Assembly: GCA_035691285.1 (NCBI GenBank)
Contig: DASSJI010000307.1
Coordinates: 1 to 31,343, forward strand
Direction of reading: 5' to 3'
DNA from: DATFEN01 sp035691285
GTDB taxonomy: Bacteria; Acidobacteriota; Vicinamibacteria; Fen-336
Length of the DNA: 31,343 bases
Below the pieces are notes generated by a model. The model saw nothing but the letters and a program-made list of their open reading frames with translations, was not told the origin of the DNA and searched no databases. Position 1 is the stretch's first letter, and every line of letters starts with the position of its first letter. A program made the translations under genes and the position numbers. Shown one piece after another: positions 28,375 to 31,343 of this stretch.

Positions 28375-28680
28375 AAGGTATGCAGTTTCCTCGTGCCGAA
28401 CGCCGAGCCCGACCTGGCCCCTTATTCGGCGGCGGCGGGCGACCTGCCGGCACGGGCGGTGAAGCTGATGCTCGAGGCATTCCACGCTGCCTGGGGCGGT
28501 CTCTGGGTCGGAGGCACATGTCGCCTCACGCGACGTCACTCGTCCTGGCTCCCAATGCCCTCAACCAGGCCTTCCACAAGGGCGACTACTCGATAGAAAT
28601 CCCGCTCGCCGAGATCGTCGCCTTGAAGTGGGAGTTCGCCCTCGTGTCCCGAACATCGGAGTGCCGTGGCGCCCGGCTAC
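28375..28680 (+). pseudogene. PH/GRAM-like domain protein, frameshifted remnant
   Basis: One frame reads EKVCSFLVPNAEPDLAPYSA, AAGDLPARAVKLMLEAFHAA and WGGLWVGGTCRLT. The sense then moves to another frame at about 28525 as ATSLVLAPNALNQAFHKGDY followed by SIEIPLAEIVALKWEFALVS and RT. The GGxLxLTxxxLxxxPxALNxxxxxGxxxIPLxxI pattern is that of bacterial PH/GRAM-like domains. The first frame is fused in-frame to the RluA fragment upstream, probably by chance. The 3' end decays after SRTSE. Confidence 0.5.
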
Positions 28681-28919
28681 GACTGCTTGGGGATTCCCTC
28701 CCGCCGCTCACCGCTGCTATCGTGCCGGTCACAACGAGTTCGGAAGAAAGTGGAAGTCACCCGGGTCGAACGCCTGCTTCCCTCGCGGGAGGCGTGACCG
28801 CTGGGGTGGTCGGAGGCGTACGATGAATGAGCTTGCTCCAGGTTGGGGCCTGCACCGGGTGGGAATGCCGTTGAGCCGTTGAGCCTGCACTGGATGATGG
28901 CCATCGTGGAGGATATGAA
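28681..28919. other. No supported gene; short tandem repeat
   Basis: Several open frames, none with a ribosome site or recognisable text. GTTGAGCC occurs twice in tandem at about 28870-28886. The stretch separates the accessory region from the convergent envelope operon. Confidence 0.35.
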
Positions 28920-29732
28920 TCAGAACTCCATCCGGATCCCTGCTCCGATCTGAAGCCCTCCGAGGTGAATGTCCGTCGGCGTCAGCGACGCGCTGGAGGG
29001 CACGTCGTCCAGCAAGCTGGTATGGAACTCGCCGATGGCCTTGCTGTATCGGAGTTCCATCCCCATGCCGAGATGACGAATGAACATGAAGGCGACGTCG
29101 ATTCCGCTGTGCAAGCCCAGACCGGATTGCTCCTCTGCGGTTTGAACGGCTTGAACGTTGCTTATGGTCCACGCAAGATCATTCGAATTCAGGTTGCTCG
29201 TGAACGAGACGCTCGTAATGAGATCCTGCTTGGCCCAGAAACGACTTGCGCCCCCAAATAGCATGAGTCGGACTCTCTCAGATAGAGGGACGACCCAGAA
29301 GAGCCCGACGTGCAAAGCTCGTTCCTCGCGAACGCCCGCAGGCGCGGCCGGCTGGACACTCGTGGCATTGCTGTCTAGGAGGACCGGGTGCGGGATGCTC
29401 AGAGACAGAGTCCCCGGTGTATCGGGCTTGCATGTCGAGTATCCCACCTCTAGTCCGCCGCTCCCAATGATCCTTACCGCGGCAGACACATCGATGCCAA
29501 TCGAGTCCTGAACTCCATAGCCCGCGCGTGCCGAAGCTGTCTGGGCGAATAGTGGGTACTCAACTGCTTGTTCGAAGCCCTCAGTAAGGGTCTGGTATGT
29601 ACCATTGATGTTGAAAAGAACGCGCCCATCCCAGCGCCGAGAGAAACGACCCTCATCCTGTGCCCTTGCCAGAGGGCTCAGGCACAACCCCCCGGTCATG
29701 GCTAGTAGCTGCACTCTCTGCACGATACTCAC
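28920..29732 (-). CDS. Putative outer-membrane beta-barrel protein
   Basis: From GTG 29732 the product (270 residues) begins VSIVQRVQLLAMTGGLCLSP and LARAQDEG, a good signal peptide. The body alternates in short amphipathic strands (GRVLFNINGTYQTLTEGFEQ, LHVGLFWVVPLSERVRLMLF, SGIDVAFMFIRHLGMGMELR) and ends LGGLQIGAGIRMEF with a terminal Phe, as in outer-membrane barrels. A longer reading from TTG 29810 overlaps the upstream stop (TTGA) and would add 26 residues before the signal. Coupling argues for it, but the signal argues for 29732. It is last in a three-gene operon. The barrel family is not identified. Confidence 0.7.
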   Translation of the reverse strand: MSIVQRVQLLAMTGGLCLSPLARAQDEGRFSRRWDGRVLFNINGTYQTLTEGFEQAVEYPLFAQTASARAGYGVQDSIGIDVSAAVRIIGSGGLEVGYSTCKPDTPGTLSLSIPHPVLLDSNATSVQPAAPAGVREERALHVGLFWVVPLSERVRLMLFGGASRFWAKQDLITSVSFTSNLNSNDLAWTISNVQAVQTAEEQSGLGLHSGIDVAFMFIRHLGMGMELRYSKAIGEFHTSLLDDVPSSASLTPTDIHLGGLQIGAGIRMEF

Positions 29733-29806
29733 TCGGTCGCACCAACCCGCCAATTGAACGATGCGCAGGACAATGCGACGTGCTTCATGCGTCCACCCGG
29801 GCGTCC

Positions 29807-30943
29807 TCAAGGCGTGGGCGCCGGGCGCGTAATCCGACCGCGGTATGCAACGGGTACGGTAGGGGTGAGGCTTGCGGGTGACACGAAGAGTATCAGGCTA
29901 TTTTGGCCCGCCGGCAGGTCGGCTTCGATTGCCGTTCCTCGAGTCTCAGCAGCGGCGCGGCAGCTCTCCACGGCCGATGCGGCACCCACGCATAGCTGCA
30001 GGTTGAACGTCACTCGGGGAGAGCCTTCGACGACAACCGAGGTGTGGCCAGTACCCTGCTCGAAGGAATGCAGTCGGAGAAAAGGAGCCTCAATACCTAT
30101 GTTGCCGGCAAACTCAGTGATGAGAAGCGGGGGCGGTGTTGGGCTGGGTGCTGGCGTCGGCGATGGATTATTGATCACAACTCCCCCGACAACGCCTGCA
30201 CCCGCTAGCGAGATCACACTCGCGCCCGCGATCACGACCGGCGTCATTGCGACGCCCGCATAGAGAACGGACTTCTTCGATCCCTTCTTCGTCGCTTCGA
30301 AGACCCGGATGGCTCGTGGTGGAAAGCGCTTCGGATCGAGAGTTAGGGTCCTGTCGATCTTTAGTGCCTTATCGAAGTTGTCTCGAGCCGCTGTTTCCTG
30401 CAGAAGCCCCACATACGCGACACCTAGAAACAAATAGGCTTGTACGAGCTCCTCCGTTCGCCGTGAATCGCGCTCAAGCCGTCGGACGACTGCGTCCAGA
30501 GTCAACAACGCCGTCTCGAAGTCTCCGTCAGTGACCTGCCTCTTCCCCAATTCCAGTTGATCCTGGGGCGGGGGAGGAGATACGCGTTTAGGCGACACGG
30601 GAGGCATCGGGACAGGCTCGGCATCTGGCTGCGGTGCCTGAGGTTCTTTTGTTACTTGGTTCTGGGCCTCCGGAGGCAATGGCATCCCAGCATCGCCTGG
30701 CAACGTCTCGACTAGAGATGTGTGGACATAGCCGCTCAGCGACTGATCGCGTAACGTAACTTTGAGCCAACTCCCACGAGTCTCGATCAGCTCGAACACG
30801 GTCCCCCGTGGTAGGGTTGCCAGTATGCTGGCCGTCCTGCTCGGCTTCGCTCGCACGTTTGCCTGATAGGCCTTTACCCGAACTGAGGCGTCTTTCGTCG
30901 GTAATGCCAGGAGCAACATCATCCCGACGGTGAAAACGCTCAC
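29807..30943 (-). CDS. SH3b- and TPR-containing membrane protein
   Basis: The 378-residue protein starts at GTG 30943 with AAGGAC upstream. A leader (MSVFTVGMMLLLALP) precedes a bacterial SH3 domain at about 22-80 (VRVKAYQANVRAKPSRTASI, LATLPRGTVFELIETRGSWL, KVTLRDQSLSGYVHTSLVE). Then come a Pro/Gln-rich linker and a helical TPR-like part (LELGKRQVTDGDFETALLTL, YLFLGVAYVGLLQETAARDN, FDKALKIDRTLTLDPKRFPP). A membrane helix (VLYAGVAMTPVVIAGASVIS...) and a C-terminal Ig-like beta domain follow. The order suggests a periplasmic envelope sensor or scaffold with an SH3 domain near peptidoglycan. The P-x-P linker resembles that of the PEGA protein upstream in the same operon. Confidence 0.8.
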   Translation of the reverse strand: MSVFTVGMMLLLALPTKDASVRVKAYQANVRAKPSRTASILATLPRGTVFELIETRGSWLKVTLRDQSLSGYVHTSLVETLPGDAGMPLPPEAQNQVTKEPQAPQPDAEPVPMPPVSPKRVSPPPPQDQLELGKRQVTDGDFETALLTLDAVVRRLERDSRRTEELVQAYLFLGVAYVGLLQETAARDNFDKALKIDRTLTLDPKRFPPRAIRVFEATKKGSKKSVLYAGVAMTPVVIAGASVISLAGAGVVGGVVINNPSPTPAPSPTPPPLLITEFAGNIGIEAPFLRLHSFEQGTGHTSVVVEGSPRVTFNLQLCVGAASAVESCRAAAETRGTAIEADLPAGQNSLILFVSPASLTPTVPVAYRGRITRPAPTP

Positions 30944-30984
30944 CTTAGAGTCCTTGCCGTCCCATGCCCCAAGGTCATTCGCTG

Positions 30985-31343
30985 CTAGCGGGGGACGGCG
31001 TCATCCTTCAGATCAATGCTCAAATTGACCTTCTCGCCCGGAATGACATCTATCTTGCGGCTCAGCGGTTGGTATTTGGGGTGAACGATCATGACCGAGT
31101 GCGTTCCCTCTGCCAACGCGATCGTGTAGCGTGACCTCTTGCCCACTACGACGCCATCGACAGTGATCTCAGCGTCCGGCTTGACGCGGATGACGAGCAA
31201 CCCGCTTGTTGCTCCTAGGGAAGGCACCTCGGTTTCGGCACTTGGCCGGGGCCGCACCATCGGAGTTGGCTGAGTTGAGGCGCTCGGCGTTGGCATGGTT
31301 AGGGGAGACTCCACCGGCACTAGCGAAGCGAGCGGAGCAGTTG
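30985..31343 (-). CDS. PEGA-domain protein, C-terminal part (partial, possibly a Ser/Thr kinase)
   Basis: The frame is open to the window end, so the N-terminus lies beyond it. The visible part has a Pro/Ser/Thr-rich linker (MPTPSASTQPTPMVRPRPSA) and a PEGA domain (GLLVIRVKPDAEITVDGVVV, GKRSRYTIALAEGTHSVMIV, HPKYQPLSRKIDVIPGEKVN), ending SIDLKDDAVPR. PEGA domains are surface/periplasmic beta modules. In Acidobacteriota and Myxococcota they are frequently the tail of membrane Ser/Thr kinases after just such a linker. It lies 41 bases upstream of the SH3b/TPR gene in the same orientation, so the operon likely starts with it. Confidence 0.75.
   Translation of the reverse strand, partial: TAPLASLVPVESPLTMPTPSASTQPTPMVRPRPSAETEVPSLGATSGLLVIRVKPDAEITVDGVVVGKRSRYTIALAEGTHSVMIVHPKYQPLSRKIDVIPGEKVNLSIDLKDDAVPR

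Noticed and set aside
27358..28539. 393-codon minus-strand open frame
   Set aside because: It runs through the nucleotidyltransferase and both pseudogene fragments in mixed antisense. Only the short GIY-YIG start inside it is real.
1..31343. CRISPR array or phage structural genes
   Set aside because: No regularly spaced repeats and no capsid, tail or terminase-like protein were seen. The only phage-like trace is the integrase remnant.

Overview
The window looks like a high-GC chromosomal segment of a soil-type bacterium, most likely an Acidobacteriota member or a relative. The evidence is the combination of a PD40-repeat Ser/Thr kinase, two orphan FtsX/MacB-like permeases of the ADOP type, an ECF42-like sigma factor with its YCII/DGPF partner, and a winged-helix/FHA regulator. 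No rRNA, intact tRNA or ribosomal-protein gene is present to anchor taxonomy, so this placement is inference.

Region 1 (1-4170) carries the tail of an unknown gene, a large transmembrane Ser/Thr kinase broken by one frameshift, a divergent coiled-coil/PD-(D/E)XK-like protein, and a winged-helix regulator fused to an FHA (phosphothreonine-binding) domain. Region 2 (4288-5840) has a small secreted HExxH protein, then gene debris (a molybdopterin-oxidoreductase N-terminus joined to a DUF3368 PIN-domain C-terminus), then a two-ORF micro-operon whose first member is an 18-residue peptide. Region 3 (5859-14371) is mostly ordinary enzymes and regulators: a GNAT acetyltransferase, a CoA-binding protein, OsmC, an SDR, an oligopeptide-type ABC binding lipoprotein, a 42-aa microprotein overlapping YCII followed by the sigma factor, a PhnB-like VOC protein, a QueG/RdhA-like Fe-S protein and a YjbR-like protein. 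Region 4 (14435-23899) holds the two permeases. One is divergent from a lone KAS III-type synthase and the other from a LysR regulator. A small hypothetical protein, an RRM RNA-binding protein apparently starting at ATT, and a Tat-exported SufS-like enzyme lacking the desulfurase cysteine complete it.

Region 5 (24018-28900) is the accessory part. A roughly 390-bp block (GIY-YIG gene plus the divergent start of a RluA-like gene) occurs twice in direct orientation, about 3.4 kb apart. Nested between the copies is a second pair of direct repeats: a perfect 32-bp sequence that is the 3' half of a tRNA, most likely tRNA-Lys. These bracket about 2.07 kb holding an apparently intact Phd/VapC-type toxin-antitoxin operon, an IS630-type transposase remnant and a tyrosine integrase broken by at least three frameshifts. 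This reads as a decayed tRNA-targeting integrative element whose best-preserved cargo is the toxin-antitoxin pair. Between the right att-like site and the second duplicated block lies an intact nucleotidyltransferase/small-protein pair.

Region 6 (28920-31343) is a three-gene minus-strand operon of visibly lower GC: a PEGA-domain protein entering from beyond the window, an SH3b/TPR membrane protein and an outer-membrane beta-barrel candidate. It looks like an envelope module of different compositional origin.
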